Made by a program: the position numbers and the translations under genes. From Chryseobacterium gleum (lineage in GTDB: Bacteria > Bacteroidota > Bacteroidia > Flavobacteriales_C > GCA-002722245), in assembly GCA_945871895.1 (NCBI GenBank), contig CAMBXP010000016.1, positions 1 through 39,753 on the forward strand: a DNA stretch of 39,753 nt, given 5' to 3'. The notes below the pieces were generated by a model. The model saw only the letters and a program-made list of their open reading frames with translations, was not told the origin of the DNA and ran no database searches. Within the stretch, counting starts at the first letter, position 1. Each line of letters begins with the position of its first letter. This document shows positions 1 to 8,802 of the stretch, in pieces.

Positions 1-15
1 GCAACTCACCCAGCA

Positions 16-45
16 ATTTCAGATTTTGCGCAGCGAATCTGAAAT
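16..45. repeat. 30-base intergenic palindrome, copy 1
   Basis: The arms ATTTCAGATT and AATCTGAAAT are perfect 10-base inverted repeats around the loop TTGCGCAGCG. The same unit occurs again in reverse orientation at 122-151 with identical arms, and its loop read on the opposite strand is TTGCGTAGCT (8 of 10 matches). Outside the palindrome, AACTC also lies upstream of both copies when they are read in the same orientation, so the repeated unit may be slightly larger. It sits past the end of clpX in a segment with no convincing gene. It resembles REP-type intergenic repeats, but I cannot name a family. Confidence 0.8.
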
Positions 46-121
46 CCCCATCTCAGCGATTTTTAATCGCGTTGCGCATTACATTAAAGATTATCGGAAT
101 TGAAAATTCCTAAAAAAGAAG

Positions 122-151
122 ATTTCAGATTAGCTACGCAAAATCTGAAAT
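122..151. repeat. 30-base intergenic palindrome, copy 2 (inverted); possible clpX terminator
   Basis: This is the inverted second copy of the palindrome at 16-45: arms ATTTCAGATT and AATCTGAAAT, loop AGCTACGCAA. Read on the minus strand, the direction of clpX transcription, the 10-base stem is followed by CTTCTTTTTT. It could therefore act as the factor-independent terminator of the tig-clpP-clpX operon, which ends at 193. Between the copies lie two smaller perfect hairpins: GCGATT/AATCGC at 56-70 and GGAATT/AATTCC at 96-110. The repeat call is direct observation; the terminator role is inference. Confidence 0.75.
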
Positions 152-192
152 TACGGAGTTACAGAGCAGTAAGGGAGAAAAATCTTTCGCCC

Positions 193-1437
193 TTAAGCCA
201 CTTTAAGCGACTCAATCTTAGAATTCTCGACCTTCTCGGTAGCATAAGACAAAGTGATTTTCAGCTCTTTTGTTTCTTTATCAGATGGCATATCGAACAT
301 AGCATCTAACATGATAGCTTCACAAATAGAACGCAATCCACGCGCACCTAATTTATGCTCCATGGCCTTGTCTACAATGTAATCAAGCACTTCCTTGTCG
401 AAGCTTAACTTAATACCGTCAATCTCAAACAACTTAACATATTGTTTGATGATAGCATTTTTAGGTTCGGTTAAAATTCTGCGCAAAGCCACTCGATCCA
501 ATGGAAGCAAATGCGTAAGAATTGGCAATCGTCCGATCAACTCGGGAATCAAACCAAAAGATTTGATATCTGATGGCGTTACATATTTTAAAATATTCGC
601 TTTATCGATATCGCGCATTTGCTTGCTGGCGCTAAATCCAAGCGTTTGAGATTTCATTCTCTTCTCGATTATTCTATCTAAACCAACGAAAGCACCACCA
701 CAAATAAACAAGATATTTTTGGTATCAATTTGAACCAGTTTCTGCTCGGGATGTTTTCTTCCTCCTTGCGGCGGAACACCTACTACAGAACCTTCTAACA
801 ATTTCAACAAAGCTTGTTGCACCCCTTCACCCGATACATCACGAGTGATAGAAGCGCTATCACTTTTGCGGGCAATTTTATCTACCTCATCAATGAAAAT
901 AATTCCTTTTTCTGCTGCTGCGGCGTCGAAATCGGCAGCTTGTAAAAGTCGGGACAAAATGCTTTCTACATCTTCACCTACATAACCAGCTTCTGTTAGA
1001 ACAGTAGCATCGGCAATGCAAAAAGGAACATTCAACAATTTAGCGATAGATTTAGCCAACAAGGTTTTACCTGTTCCGGTTTCGCCCACCATGATAATGT
1101 TCGATTTCTCAATCTCTACTTCATCTTCAGCAATAACGCCTTGTCCGAGACGCTTAAAGTGATTGTACACCGCAACCGACAAAACTTTCTTTGCTTCATC
1201 CTGACCAATAACATATTGATCGATGTATTTTTTAATCTCCATCGGCTTAAGCAAGTTGATACTTGATTTTACCGTTTGGTTATTTTTAGCTGAAAGTTCG
1301 TCTTTAGAAATTTGAAAGGCTTGGTCGATACAACGATCACAAATGTGGCCGCTAATACCAGCGATGAGGACATTCGTATCCACCTTGCTTCTTCCACAAA
1401 ACGAACATTTGATATCCTCTTTCGCTGACTTTCCCAT
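193..1437 (-). CDS. clpX: ATP-dependent Clp protease ATP-binding subunit ClpX
   Basis: ClpX is the AAA+ unfoldase that recognises tagged or regulatory proteins, unfolds them with ATP and feeds them into the ClpP chamber in the cytoplasm. The 414 residues carry the full family signature: an N-terminal four-cysteine zinc finger (C11, C14, C33, C36), Walker A GETGTGKT at 118-125, the GYVG pore loop at 151-154, Walker B IIFIDE at 179-184, a GGRKHPEQK (RKH-loop) segment and an LGF tripeptide at the site of the IGF loop that docks on ClpP. Walker A has Glu at position 2, where Pro is common. It is the last gene of tig-clpP-clpX, 8 bases after clpP, and ends in a palindrome-rich segment. Confidence 0.98.
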   Translation of the reverse strand: MGKSAKEDIKCSFCGRSKVDTNVLIAGISGHICDRCIDQAFQISKDELSAKNNQTVKSSINLLKPMEIKKYIDQYVIGQDEAKKVLSVAVYNHFKRLGQGVIAEDEVEIEKSNIIMVGETGTGKTLLAKSIAKLLNVPFCIADATVLTEAGYVGEDVESILSRLLQAADFDAAAAEKGIIFIDEVDKIARKSDSASITRDVSGEGVQQALLKLLEGSVVGVPPQGGRKHPEQKLVQIDTKNILFICGGAFVGLDRIIEKRMKSQTLGFSASKQMRDIDKANILKYVTPSDIKSFGLIPELIGRLPILTHLLPLDRVALRRILTEPKNAIIKQYVKLFEIDGIKLSFDKEVLDYIVDKAMEHKLGARGLRSICEAIMLDAMFDMPSDKETKELKITLSYATEKVENSKIESLKVA

Positions 1438-1445
1438 ATCTTTAA

Positions 1446-2120
1446 TTATTTCTTAGTTGTGTTTTTAAATAATACCTCGTCAATCATACCGTACTCTTTC
1501 GCTTCAGTTGAAGTCATCCAGTAGTCACGGTCGCTATCTGCCCATACTTTCTCGTAGGTTTGTCCAGAATGATTAGCGATAATATCGTACAATTCTTTTT
1601 TCAATTTTTGAATTTCACGCGCTGTGATTTCGATATCAGTAGCCTGACCTTGAGCACCACCCAATGGTTGGTGAATCATTACACGTGAATGTTTTAATGC
1701 AGTTCTTTTACCTGCAGCACCAGCACACAATAACACTGCGCCCATTGAAGCAGCCATACCTGTACAGATAGTTGCAACATCTGGATTGATATATTGCATA
1801 GTATCGTAAATACCTAAACCTGCATAAACAGATCCACCAGGAGAATTCAAATAAATTTGAATGTCTTTGTGCGCATCAGCAGATTCTAAGAACAACAATT
1901 GCGCTTGAATAATGTTGGCAACATGATCATCGATTCCTGTTCCCAAGAAAATAATTCTGTCCATCATCAAACGAGAGAAAACGTCCATTTGAGCAACGTT
2001 TAATGAGCGTTCTTCAATAATGTAAGGAGTCATTGAAGACTCTATATATTGATCCAATGCTATGCTATTGATACCAACGTGTTTGGTAGCATATTTTCTA
2101 AATTCTTTACCGTCCATCAT
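1446..2120 (-). CDS. clpP: ATP-dependent Clp protease proteolytic subunit ClpP
   Basis: ClpP is the tetradecameric serine protease chamber that degrades polypeptides delivered by ClpX. The 224-residue protein shows the catalytic Ser125 in GMAASMGA, His150 in MIHQPLGG and Asp199 in DSDRDYW, so the triad is intact. The start lies one base after the tig stop codon, which implies translational coupling. A second Met codon follows immediately, so initiation could be at 2117. The N-terminal stretch before the conserved core is about 30 residues and is probably a propeptide or N-terminal extension. Confidence 0.98.
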   Translation of the reverse strand: MMDGKEFRKYATKHVGINSIALDQYIESSMTPYIIEERSLNVAQMDVFSRLMMDRIIFLGTGIDDHVANIIQAQLLFLESADAHKDIQIYLNSPGGSVYAGLGIYDTMQYINPDVATICTGMAASMGAVLLCAGAAGKRTALKHSRVMIHQPLGGAQGQATDIEITAREIQKLKKELYDIIANHSGQTYEKVWADSDRDYWMTSTEAKEYGMIDEVLFKNTTKK

Positions 2121-2121
2121 A

Positions 2122-3477
2122 TTAATTCTGATTATTTTGTTGAGAAACTAATGTAGTAAATTCATCATAAGAAACTGACTTTTCAGAAATTTTCCCTTTG
2201 CTTTTCACAGTATTTACGATTTTCTCGGTGTACAATGCATCGTAAATACCTCTTCTTTCTTCTTCTCTTTGTAATACGCTGCTAACGATTGGAGCCAATT
2301 GCTCGTCTTCAATGTTTTGTCCGTACTGACGGAAATTAGCTTTAACCAATTCTTCAGCTTTAGCTTTCAATTCCTCAAATTCTACTTTAAGATCGTTTTC
2401 TTTGATCAATTTATTTTCAATCAACTGCCATTTCAAACCTCTTTGGTAGTGAGCGTATTCGTTTTCAATAGCCTCTGGAGTTGTTGGTTTTTGAGAAGCA
2501 GCCACCAACCATTTTTTAACGAAAGTATCTGGCAAGTTGAATTTAGTATTGTCGAGTAAATACTGAATGGCATCATTTTGCAACTTAGTAAACTCTTGAG
2601 AAACCATTGCTTCAGAAGCTTCAGCTTGAACTTTAGCACGAAACTGTTCAACAGAATTCACTACGCCAGCACCATATACTTTATCGAATAATTCTTGATT
2701 CAATTCGGCAGCTTCCAATTTGCTAATGTTTAACACTTTTGCTTTGAAAGAACCTAACGAAGCCACTGCATCAACCGTTGTTCCTAGCATTGCAGCCACT
2801 TTGGCTTTGTCATCGTAAACAGATGAAGGAACCAAAGTAACTTCATCATCTTTCTTTTTACCTACAAACTGTTCAGCAACTTTTTTGTTGATTTCACTTA
2901 AAGGTAAAACACTCATTTTGCTGATTCCGCCTTCCTTTAAGGCACCATCTGCTGCCAATTCAGAGAAATCGATGTACAACATGTCTTCCAATGAAGCCAC
3001 TTCTGGGGCGCTCATTTTACCATATCTTTTAGCGATATCTGTAACGAATTTATCTACCAAAGTCACGTCTACATTGATTTTGTATTGCGTCAATTCAACT
3101 TTATTCAATGCTATTTCGAAAGTTGGGGCAATACCCAATTCGTAAATGAATTTAAAATCTAAACCATTGGTGAAATCGTAGTTGATTCCGCTGTTTGCTT
3201 TTGGCAATGGTTGTCCGATAATTTCAATTTTATTATCAGCGATATATTTCTCTAATTCTTTACTCACCAATCTATTGATTTCATCCACTTTTACCGATGG
3301 CTCATACATTTTTCTAACCAAAGAAAAAGGAACTTTTCCCGGACGAAAACCTTGCATTTTAGCTGTTCTTTGGTGTTTTTTCAATGCAGCTTCTACTATC
3401 TCTCTGTAATCTGATTCGGCAACCTCAACATTCAAGACTGCATTTAAATCGTCGATTTTTTCTTGTGTAATATTCAT
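2122..3477 (-). CDS. tig: trigger factor, ribosome-associated chaperone
   Basis: Trigger factor binds the ribosomal exit tunnel and shields nascent chains. The ribosome-docking motif is visible as GFRPGKVP around residues 42-50, followed by the helical N-terminal domain. The length of 451 is normal. The middle region, roughly residues 150-250, is not a recognisable FKBP-type isomerase; it is a reduced version as seen in other Bacteroidota, so chaperone activity rather than prolyl isomerisation is expected. The C-terminal half is helical and charged, as in the substrate-binding arms. It is the first gene of the operon with clpP and clpX. Confidence 0.93.
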   Translation of the reverse strand: MNITQEKIDDLNAVLNVEVAESDYREIVEAALKKHQRTAKMQGFRPGKVPFSLVRKMYEPSVKVDEINRLVSKELEKYIADNKIEIIGQPLPKANSGINYDFTNGLDFKFIYELGIAPTFEIALNKVELTQYKINVDVTLVDKFVTDIAKRYGKMSAPEVASLEDMLYIDFSELAADGALKEGGISKMSVLPLSEINKKVAEQFVGKKKDDEVTLVPSSVYDDKAKVAAMLGTTVDAVASLGSFKAKVLNISKLEAAELNQELFDKVYGAGVVNSVEQFRAKVQAEASEAMVSQEFTKLQNDAIQYLLDNTKFNLPDTFVKKWLVAASQKPTTPEAIENEYAHYQRGLKWQLIENKLIKENDLKVEFEELKAKAEELVKANFRQYGQNIEDEQLAPIVSSVLQREEERRGIYDALYTEKIVNTVKSKGKISEKSVSYDEFTTLVSQQNNQN

Positions 3478-3505
3478 GAGTTCTAATTTTTAAAAAAACG
3501 AGGCA

Positions 3506-3513
3506 CGAAGATA
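3506..3513 (-). promoter_or_regulatory. possible -7 element for tig
   Basis: Read on the minus strand this is TATCTTCG, one base from the Bacteroidota -7 consensus TAnnTTTG, about 30 bases before the tig start. No convincing TTTG element is found at the proper distance upstream, so this is a weak candidate. Confidence 0.3.
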
Positions 3514-3586
3514 CTAATATTTGTTGGAATTTAAAGTTTGTACTTCGCTTAGTATTGATGCTTGAAAAAAAATATTTTCATTTTTA

Positions 3587-3617
3587 TTTGTACATACAAA
3601 CAATGTTTATACATTTG
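3587..3617 (+). promoter_or_regulatory. consensus Bacteroidota promoter of the yceI gene
   Basis: TTTG at 3587-3590, exactly 19 bases of spacer, then TACATTTG at 3610-3617. This is a perfect match to the primary sigma factor consensus known for Bacteroidota (TTTG, N19, TAnnTTTG). The YceI start follows 32 bases after the -7 element. Both promoter elements are embedded in palindromes, described as a separate entry. Confidence 0.88.
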
Positions 3618-3620
3618 TAT
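3587..3620. promoter_or_regulatory. paired operator-like palindromes over the yceI promoter
   Basis: Palindrome 1, at 3587-3600, is TTTGTA-CA-TACAAA. Palindrome 2, at 3609-3620, is ATACA-TT-TGTAT. The centres are 21 bases apart, about two helical turns, so bound dimers would sit on the same DNA face. The first covers the -33 element and the second covers the -7 element, an arrangement suited to repression. The nearest regulator is the MarR-family gene at 4255-4704, directly downstream of yceI. Palindromes and spacing are direct observation; the MarR link is inference. Confidence 0.65.
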
Positions 3621-3649
3621 CAACGATTAAATTATTAAACATTACAATT

Positions 3650-4177
3650 ATGGCAACTTACAGTATCGACACCACGCACTCAGAAGTTCAGTTCAAAGTA
3701 AAACACTTAGTGATCTCTACAGTGAGCGGACACTTCCAAAAATTTGAAGGTTCATTAGAAGCCAACGCAGCTGATTTTAGCGATGCTAAAATTAAATTTA
3801 GTGCTGATGTAAACAGTATCGACACCAACAATGAGCAAAGAGACGGACACTTGAAATCAGACGACTTTTTCAATGCAGAAAAATTTCCTTCACTTACTTT
3901 CGTATCGAAAGAATTGAAAAAAGAAGGTTTAAACAACTATAAATTGATTGGTGATTTCACCATTAGAGATATTACCAAAACCATCACACTCGAGACTGAA
4001 TACACAGGACTGGCTATCGATCCTTGGGGAAACACAAAGATCGGATTTGAAGTAACAGGTAAAATCAATCGTTTAGACTACGACTTAAAATGGAATGCTT
4101 TAACCGAAGCAGGAGGCGCAGTGGTAAGCAGCGAAATTAAATTGGCCCTTAACATTCAGTTGGTTAAAAACGCTTAG
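3650..4177 (+). CDS. YceI-family lipid-binding protein
   Basis: YceI-family proteins are lipocalin-like beta barrels that bind isoprenoid or other lipid ligands. The 175-residue protein has the typical features: YSIDTTHSEVQFKVKHL at the start, INS/IDTNNEQRDGHLKSDDFF in the middle and FEVTGKINRLDYDLKW near the end. There is no signal peptide, so it should be cytoplasmic, unlike the periplasmic E. coli YceI. It is expressed from a consensus promoter overlapped by two palindromes and is followed at 78 bases by a MarR regulator, a pairing that suggests local control. The natural ligand is unknown. Confidence 0.93.
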   Translation: MATYSIDTTHSEVQFKVKHLVISTVSGHFQKFEGSLEANAADFSDAKIKFSADVNSIDTNNEQRDGHLKSDDFFNAEKFPSLTFVSKELKKEGLNNYKLIGDFTIRDITKTITLETEYTGLAIDPWGNTKIGFEVTGKINRLDYDLKWNALTEAGGAVVSSEIKLALNIQLVKNA

Positions 4178-4190
4178 ATTCCTATCTTCG
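4160..4190 (+). promoter_or_regulatory. possible own promoter of the marR gene
   Basis: TTG at 4160-4162, a 20-base spacer and TATCTTCG at 4183-4190 resemble the Bacteroidota consensus with one off-consensus base and one extra spacer base. It overlaps the end of the yceI gene and would let marR be transcribed independently of yceI. Confidence 0.35.
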
Positions 4191-4254
4191 CCAAACGTAT
4201 GAAATGAGCTTTAGGGCGAATTCCATCTGACTATTGAAAAAAAATAATCTACAG

Positions 4255-4704
4255 ATGAAAATAGAAGACGAAATCAAGCAAACCAAAAAATTTAGAAGCG
4301 AACACCAGCGGCTGGTTGTAAACATTATGTTTACCAGCAGCTGGCTGTATCGTACCCACGGTCAGTTTTTAAAAAACTTTGGTATTTCGCCCGAGCAATT
4401 TAACGTTCTCCGCATTTTAAGAGGTCAGCACCCTAAATGTGCCAACAACCAGCTCATCACAGAACGCATGATCGACAAATCATCAAACTGTTCTCGAATA
4501 GTGGAGAAATTAAAACAAAAAGGCTTTGTAGACAGAAAAGAAAACAAAGACGACCGCCGTCATGTTGATATTACAATAACTGCTAAAGGATTGGCTCTTT
4601 TAGAAAAAATTGATGTAGCCAACAACGACGGCATTTTAAAAGACAATCTTAGTGTTAAAGAGGCCGAAATGTTGAACGATTTACTTGATAAATTAAGAGG
4701 ATAA
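4255..4704 (+). CDS. MarR-family transcriptional regulator
   Basis: The 149-residue protein is a winged-helix dimeric repressor of the MarR type. Conserved elements are the FGISPEQFNVLRIL helix, the DNA-recognition region LITERMIDKSSNCSRIVEKL, and the wing KGFVDRKENKDDRRHVDITITAKG with the typical DDRR turn. I chose the ATG at 4255; a TTG at 4234 would add seven residues. Its gene follows yceI, and the paired palindromes over the yceI promoter are plausible binding sites. It ends only three bases from the stop codon of the convergent FkbH gene. A decayed copy of its C-terminus (12 of 18 residues identical) lies at 9737-9802. Confidence 0.92.
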   Translation: MKIEDEIKQTKKFRSEHQRLVVNIMFTSSWLYRTHGQFLKNFGISPEQFNVLRILRGQHPKCANNQLITERMIDKSSNCSRIVEKLKQKGFVDRKENKDDRRHVDITITAKGLALLEKIDVANNDGILKDNLSVKEAEMLNDLLDKLRG

Positions 4705-4707
4705 AAG

Positions 4708-6423
4708 TTATTTAGCACTAATAAAACATTTGTGCTTTTCAAAAGAGTCGATATTCAATTCCCATCGTCCCTCCTTCTCTTCGAAACCAAAGTTTTTATA
4801 ATGGTCTTTTACCATTCCGTTTTTTGCAGTAGGTAAATATTCTCCTATCAATTTAGAATAACCTAGCTTCTTTGCTTCTTCCACAATAGTATTCAAAACG
4901 AAAGGCTCCATCGTTCTCTTCAACACTCTGCAGCTCATAATCCAAGTATCTACAAAAATGAAATCTTTTTCCTTCTTCAACACCACAGCACTAATCAGTC
5001 CATTATCGCCATACTTATCTACCAAAGTATAACTGATGGCAATGTACTCTTTAGATTCAATCATGCTTTTCAAATCTTCATCGGTATAACGCTGCGTTCT
5101 CAAATTAAACTGATTAGAACGTTGTGTTAATTGCGCCACACGAGGCAAAGAAAAACTATCTACTTCCTTCACATCAGACACCATCTGCAACGAAGCTAAA
5201 TATTCATCAATATTGGCAAACTTCGCCACTGAACTCACGCGCTCTGCTTCCGCTTGATACTGTTTGGTTCTGTCCTTATCGTTCTCTGAAAAAGAAACTG
5301 TTTCAAATAAATTTAACGACAACAAATAATCTAAATATTCGGCTGGATCTTCGGGTAGTTCAGGCACAATAACATCGGGCAGCTCCAAACGAACCAAATT
5401 TCTTTCAAAAGGGTTGTCGTCTAAAAAAACCATTGAATCAAAGCCTATGTTCAATATCTCCTGACTGTTTCTAATGTTAGAGGCCTTGTTTTCCCAATTG
5501 GCCACGAAAACAGAAATATCCTCTAAACGCAGCACCATATCTGGATGCTTCTCAAAAGGTTCTTTGGCATTTGCTTCATCATTTTTGCTACAAATGCACA
5601 AAATAACGCCTCTTTCTTTCAGCGCTTTTGCCCATGTTTGCAATTTGCTAAAAGCCTTTCCTATTCCTAAATCACCAATTTTAATATTCTCTACGCCATC
5701 GTCTCCAACAATTCCGCCCCAAGTAGTATTGTCTAAATCCAATATTAAACACTTATTAAATTTACCCCTCAATGCTAGAATAATATCGTTAAGCTGTTTG
5801 GTGAAAACGGGAATAAAATCTAAACTAAAAATCATGTCGGCATTGATATACATTTGTGCCGACTTTGCTGTGTTTTGTCCGTAAACACCATAAAGCGCCG
5901 CTACATCACACAAAAATAAATTGCCGTTTTGTGCACTCAACTTCATCAATTCCAAATTCAACACTCGTAATTGATACAAAAAGGAAGAATTTACTTTAGA
6001 CGCAAAATTCCCAAAAACAGCATCGGGCAATTCAGGAAATGTAGATAAAATTATTTTTGCTTTGGTATTGTTTTTCAAGGCTTCCATCCACCCCTCAACT
6101 TTATCTAAAAAAGAGTTAGCGAATGAATCTTGGTTTTTAGAATGATGAAATGATTGCTCGAGCTTATATACCGAATTGGTAACAATTACTATTTCTGGGT
6201 TGAAATTATAGAGCTCAGAATCGGCATCTAGAATTTCTTGATCTATCTGAGAATAATCTGCTTCATATACATTGTAATTCAGCTTGCTTATAGCTCCATA
6301 ACCTATCAATGCTTCTTTAATAAACTGAGTGGCATGATCTCCTAAAATCGCTATACGCACTTCCTTCCAATCGGCTTCGATTTTTCTTTTTGCTTTTTTA
6401 AGGACTGAAAATTCGTGTATCAT
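4708..6423 (-). CDS. FkbH-like HAD-IIIC family protein with C-terminal GNAT-like domain
   Basis: The 571-residue protein has the architecture of FkbH-like enzymes: an N-terminal region (about 20-215) resembling an SGNH/flavodoxin-like fold, a HAD domain starting with the nucleophile motif DLDNT (Asp229, Asp231) followed by WGGIVGDDG, and a C-terminal acetyltransferase-like domain (about 420-560) with GYSKLIGEYLPTAKNGMVKDHYKNFGF. Known relatives load glyceryl or similar acyl units onto carrier proteins in polyketide or surface-polymer pathways. No acyl carrier protein is seen nearby. It lies downstream of two glycosyltransferase-type genes but is separated from them by a terminator. The substrate is unknown. 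Confidence 0.88.
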   Translation of the reverse strand: MIHEFSVLKKAKRKIEADWKEVRIAILGDHATQFIKEALIGYGAISKLNYNVYEADYSQIDQEILDADSELYNFNPEIVIVTNSVYKLEQSFHHSKNQDSFANSFLDKVEGWMEALKNNTKAKIILSTFPELPDAVFGNFASKVNSSFLYQLRVLNLELMKLSAQNGNLFLCDVAALYGVYGQNTAKSAQMYINADMIFSLDFIPVFTKQLNDIILALRGKFNKCLILDLDNTTWGGIVGDDGVENIKIGDLGIGKAFSKLQTWAKALKERGVILCICSKNDEANAKEPFEKHPDMVLRLEDISVFVANWENKASNIRNSQEILNIGFDSMVFLDDNPFERNLVRLELPDVIVPELPEDPAEYLDYLLSLNLFETVSFSENDKDRTKQYQAEAERVSSVAKFANIDEYLASLQMVSDVKEVDSFSLPRVAQLTQRSNQFNLRTQRYTDEDLKSMIESKEYIAISYTLVDKYGDNGLISAVVLKKEKDFIFVDTWIMSCRVLKRTMEPFVLNTIVEEAKKLGYSKLIGEYLPTAKNGMVKDHYKNFGFEEKEGRWELNIDSFEKHKCFISAK

Positions 6424-6445
6424 TTGTTTACTTTAATACTAAAAA

Positions 6446-6477
6446 AAATCCTCGTTAATGATGATTAAAGAGGATTT
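6446..6477 (-). terminator. factor-independent terminator after the STELLO-like gene
   Basis: Stem AAATCCTC/GAGGATTT with an inner stem TTAAT/ATTAA around GATG; on the minus strand it is followed by an eight-T run (A run at 6441-6448). It separates the two glycosyltransferase-type genes from the FkbH gene. Confidence 0.85.
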
Positions 6478-6499
6478 ATACTTTAAGTGAGTTGACTAA

Positions 6500-7507
6500 T
6501 TATAAAAGTTTCGATAAATCGCTTGCCCAGGCTTTCACCAGCGGTAATTCTTCTGCACCGATCACTTCAATTTTTACTAAATGTTCGTAGCACAACACCA
6601 AATTTTCTAACATATTTTCTTTACCTGCTTTGAGTTTCAAATCAGCTAATTCTTTACAAATTCTAAAATTATTGTTGTAGCCAGGAATCTCATCTTCAAA
6701 ATCCTTCATTAAGTTGTGCTCGTTTCTTTCCTGCCAAACGGTTGGTTCATGATACAAAACGCTCCATCCGTATTCCCAAGATATTCTTTGCGCAACATAA
6801 CTTCTCCAAATATCGGTCATTCTAAAGCTGCAGAAAGACGGAAGATACAATAGAGGAAATGCTTCTTTAAACCAGTGTGTATTCTGACTGTTGAAAGGGC
6901 TCCATGCATTTTTACCCAATAACAATCTATTCTTAATTTCAAAACTTAATGGCAATGGATAGGTTAAGCGATACACAGCATCTACATCTGGATTTTCATC
7001 GGCTAAACCTTGTTGAATCGGACAAACAACTGTTTTCTTTTCTAGAGTATTTAAATCTAGTTGTTTATTTTGCAATTCCTCTAATGGAAAACCACGAGGC
7101 CAAATTTTTTCTTTAGTGAAGTACTTATAAACGTTAACCCAACCAGCGTTCTCGAAATAATGTCCAGAAACTTCCTTTGTCTTCTCATTCCAAAATTCTT
7201 CTCTTGGAATGTTGTCGTCATCAGTTTCTACGATTTCTTCGGCACCGTTCTCAATAGCCAACAAATAGCCAATGTTCTTTCTTGAATAGTGACGGGTTGG
7301 CGTTATTTTAACTAAGTCGTATGGCAAGGTAAGTTGCTTATCAACACTCCAAAAATCACAGCCTTCCATGTTAAAGGTAGCAGGAGATTTAGTGTCGCCA
7401 ATCACCAAAAATGGCACATTGCGTTTTGCACATTCTGTTGCAAAAGTCTTTAAAATAGGATGCTCATCGTTTGCAATAGATGTTATTACCAATGTTTTTG
7501 CTGACAT
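6500..7507 (-). CDS. STELLO-like (DUF288) glycosyltransferase family protein
   Basis: The 335-residue protein resembles the STELLO/DUF288 family, named from plant Golgi proteins that affect cellulose synthesis, with bacterial members in sugar clusters. Visible features are the N-terminal nucleotide-sugar fold (LVITSIANDEHPILKTFA), TPTRHYSRKNIGYLLAI, and an acidic ETDDDNIP that could bind the metal-nucleotide. A later WRSYVAQRISWEYGW segment is also characteristic. No signal peptide or membrane segment is seen. The gene starts three bases after the DPM1-like glycosyltransferase, so the two form an operon. Enzymatic activity is not established for this family in bacteria. Confidence 0.75.
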   Translation of the reverse strand: MSAKTLVITSIANDEHPILKTFATECAKRNVPFLVIGDTKSPATFNMEGCDFWSVDKQLTLPYDLVKITPTRHYSRKNIGYLLAIENGAEEIVETDDDNIPREEFWNEKTKEVSGHYFENAGWVNVYKYFTKEKIWPRGFPLEELQNKQLDLNTLEKKTVVCPIQQGLADENPDVDAVYRLTYPLPLSFEIKNRLLLGKNAWSPFNSQNTHWFKEAFPLLYLPSFCSFRMTDIWRSYVAQRISWEYGWSVLYHEPTVWQERNEHNLMKDFEDEIPGYNNNFRICKELADLKLKAGKENMLENLVLCYEHLVKIEVIGAEELPLVKAWASDLSKLL

Positions 7508-7510
7508 GTA

Positions 7511-8245
7511 TTATAATTTAGGTGTTTTACCTTGTAAACGAAGGAAGAAGTAGTAAAACAAAGTTTTGTAGGCATTTTTTATCGCGTTAGGCGATACACG
7601 AGGTGAAGGTGCCGAATAATGAATAGGCACCTCAGAGATCCTCTTATTTCTCAATAAGTAGCGGAGTTCTGTTTGGTAAAAGTGAGCTTTCGACACCATT
7701 GGATAGTTGATAATTTTTCCAACGATATCTCGATGAAAACCTTGAAATCCACTGGTCATATCGTACAACTTTGTCCCCAACAACACATTGGCCAACACAG
7801 TTCCTGTTTTCGATAACATACGACGTTTGAAAGGCGAGTCTCCCATGGAGCCTCCATTGATGAATCGACTGCCAAAAGCACATTCGTTGCCTTCATTCAA
7901 CACCCTCAAAAACATTGGAATCGCTCTAGGATCGTGCGATAAGCCAGCATCCATTTCAATGATAAGTTCATGTCCGGCTTCATATGCAGTTCTTAAACCT
8001 CTAATGTATGCATCCACCACGTTTTTATTCTCTGGAGCCCATACCGTAACGTATCTAGAATCTTTCTTTGATTGCTCCTGACAAAGCTCCAAGGTTCTAT
8101 CTTTAGAAGCATTATCAACAACGAAATAGACATTTCCAGGATTAAGTTCATTAATCACCAAATCTATCATTTCAATAAAAGGCTTGAAATCCGCTTCCTC
8201 ATTCGCCATTGGTATTACCAAAGCCCAATCCTTGTAATATAACAT
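7511..8245 (-). CDS. GT2 glycosyltransferase, polyprenol-phosphate mannosyltransferase (DPM1) type
   Basis: A 244-residue GT-A fold enzyme of family 2. It starts with the strand-loop WALVIPMANEEADF, has VVDNASKDRT for nucleotide binding and EMDAGLSHDPRAIP, which matches the metal-binding segment (DA(D/G)LSHxP) of dolichyl-phosphate mannose synthases. It lacks C-terminal membrane helices, as in soluble DPM1-like enzymes. The likely reaction is sugar transfer from a nucleotide sugar to polyprenyl phosphate at the cytoplasmic membrane; the sugar is unknown. It is the first gene of an operon with the STELLO-like gene and has a good promoter at 8262-8291. Confidence 0.88.
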   Translation of the reverse strand: MLYYKDWALVIPMANEEADFKPFIEMIDLVINELNPGNVYFVVDNASKDRTLELCQEQSKKDSRYVTVWAPENKNVVDAYIRGLRTAYEAGHELIIEMDAGLSHDPRAIPMFLRVLNEGNECAFGSRFINGGSMGDSPFKRRMLSKTGTVLANVLLGTKLYDMTSGFQGFHRDIVGKIINYPMVSKAHFYQTELRYLLRNKRISEVPIHYSAPSPRVSPNAIKNAYKTLFYYFFLRLQGKTPKL

Positions 8246-8261
8246 CTTATCAATTTACTCA

Positions 8262-8291
8262 CAAAAATAAACCTTTTCTAATCTTTTCAAA
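8262..8291 (-). promoter_or_regulatory. promoter of the DPM1-like glycosyltransferase operon
   Basis: On the minus strand: TTTG (8291-8288), an 18-base spacer, then TATTTTTG (8269-8262). This matches the Bacteroidota consensus except that the spacer is one base short. The start codon follows about 16 bases later. Confidence 0.6.
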
Positions 8292-8375
8292 CTAATACTG
8301 AAAAAAGTATTCATTTTTTTACCTGCGATGCATTTAATTTTTTATTAATCTTGCTACCAAACAGAAGAGAAAAAC

Positions 8376-8802
8376 ATGAATAACTTCAGCATAAACAACA
8401 ATAAAAAGCTCTATTTAATTTTGCTTTTTTTGCCGCAATTGTCACCTTAAATTATGTGTTTTTTGTGTACCCACTTTACAAAGAACTTATTATTGAAGAA
8501 TACAACAGCATCATCAATGGCACAGCCCTTTCCCCTACGCGTCACCGACTACTTTTTAGCTATATTTTAGATGCTGTTTATAGTCCGCTTTTTTCAATCA
8601 CCAAAAACCAACATTCGTTCGCTTTATCATTTTTCTTTTTAAGTTTTTGCGCCTACGCTTTTTCCTTTGCATGCAGCTATAAATTGTTCGAACTTTTCCA
8701 TTCTAAAATCATCAGTTTATTGTTGAGTTTACTATTGGCCCTCTCTTTTGTGGTTGGCCACTACTATCATTATGCAAATGCTTGGAGTATGTTAGAAGGC
8801 GG
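8376..8802 (+). pseudogene. truncated, frameshifted gene for a polytopic membrane protein
   Basis: From the ATG at 8376 the frame reads MNNFSINNNKKLYLILL, then shifts in the seven-T run at 8425-8431 and continues as FAAIVTLNYVFFVYPLYKE. The rest aligns with residues 30-145 of the intact membrane protein at 9834-10802 (shared RHRLLF, YKLF, FHSK, VGH, HYA.AWS). Restoring one T would rejoin the frames. The coding sequence breaks off near 8800, where a decayed IS982-type transposase begins; the last two thirds are absent. The open stretch 8456-8815 therefore looks like a gene fragment, not a functional small protein. The function of the parent family is unknown. Confidence 0.85.

Noticed and set aside
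100..309. Open frame of 69 codons on the plus strand at the left end
   Set aside because: It is antisense to clpX and runs through the palindromic repeat; no coding character.
5474..5884. 136-codon plus-strand frame inside fkbH
   Set aside because: It is the mirror of the well-supported fkbH gene and resembles no protein.
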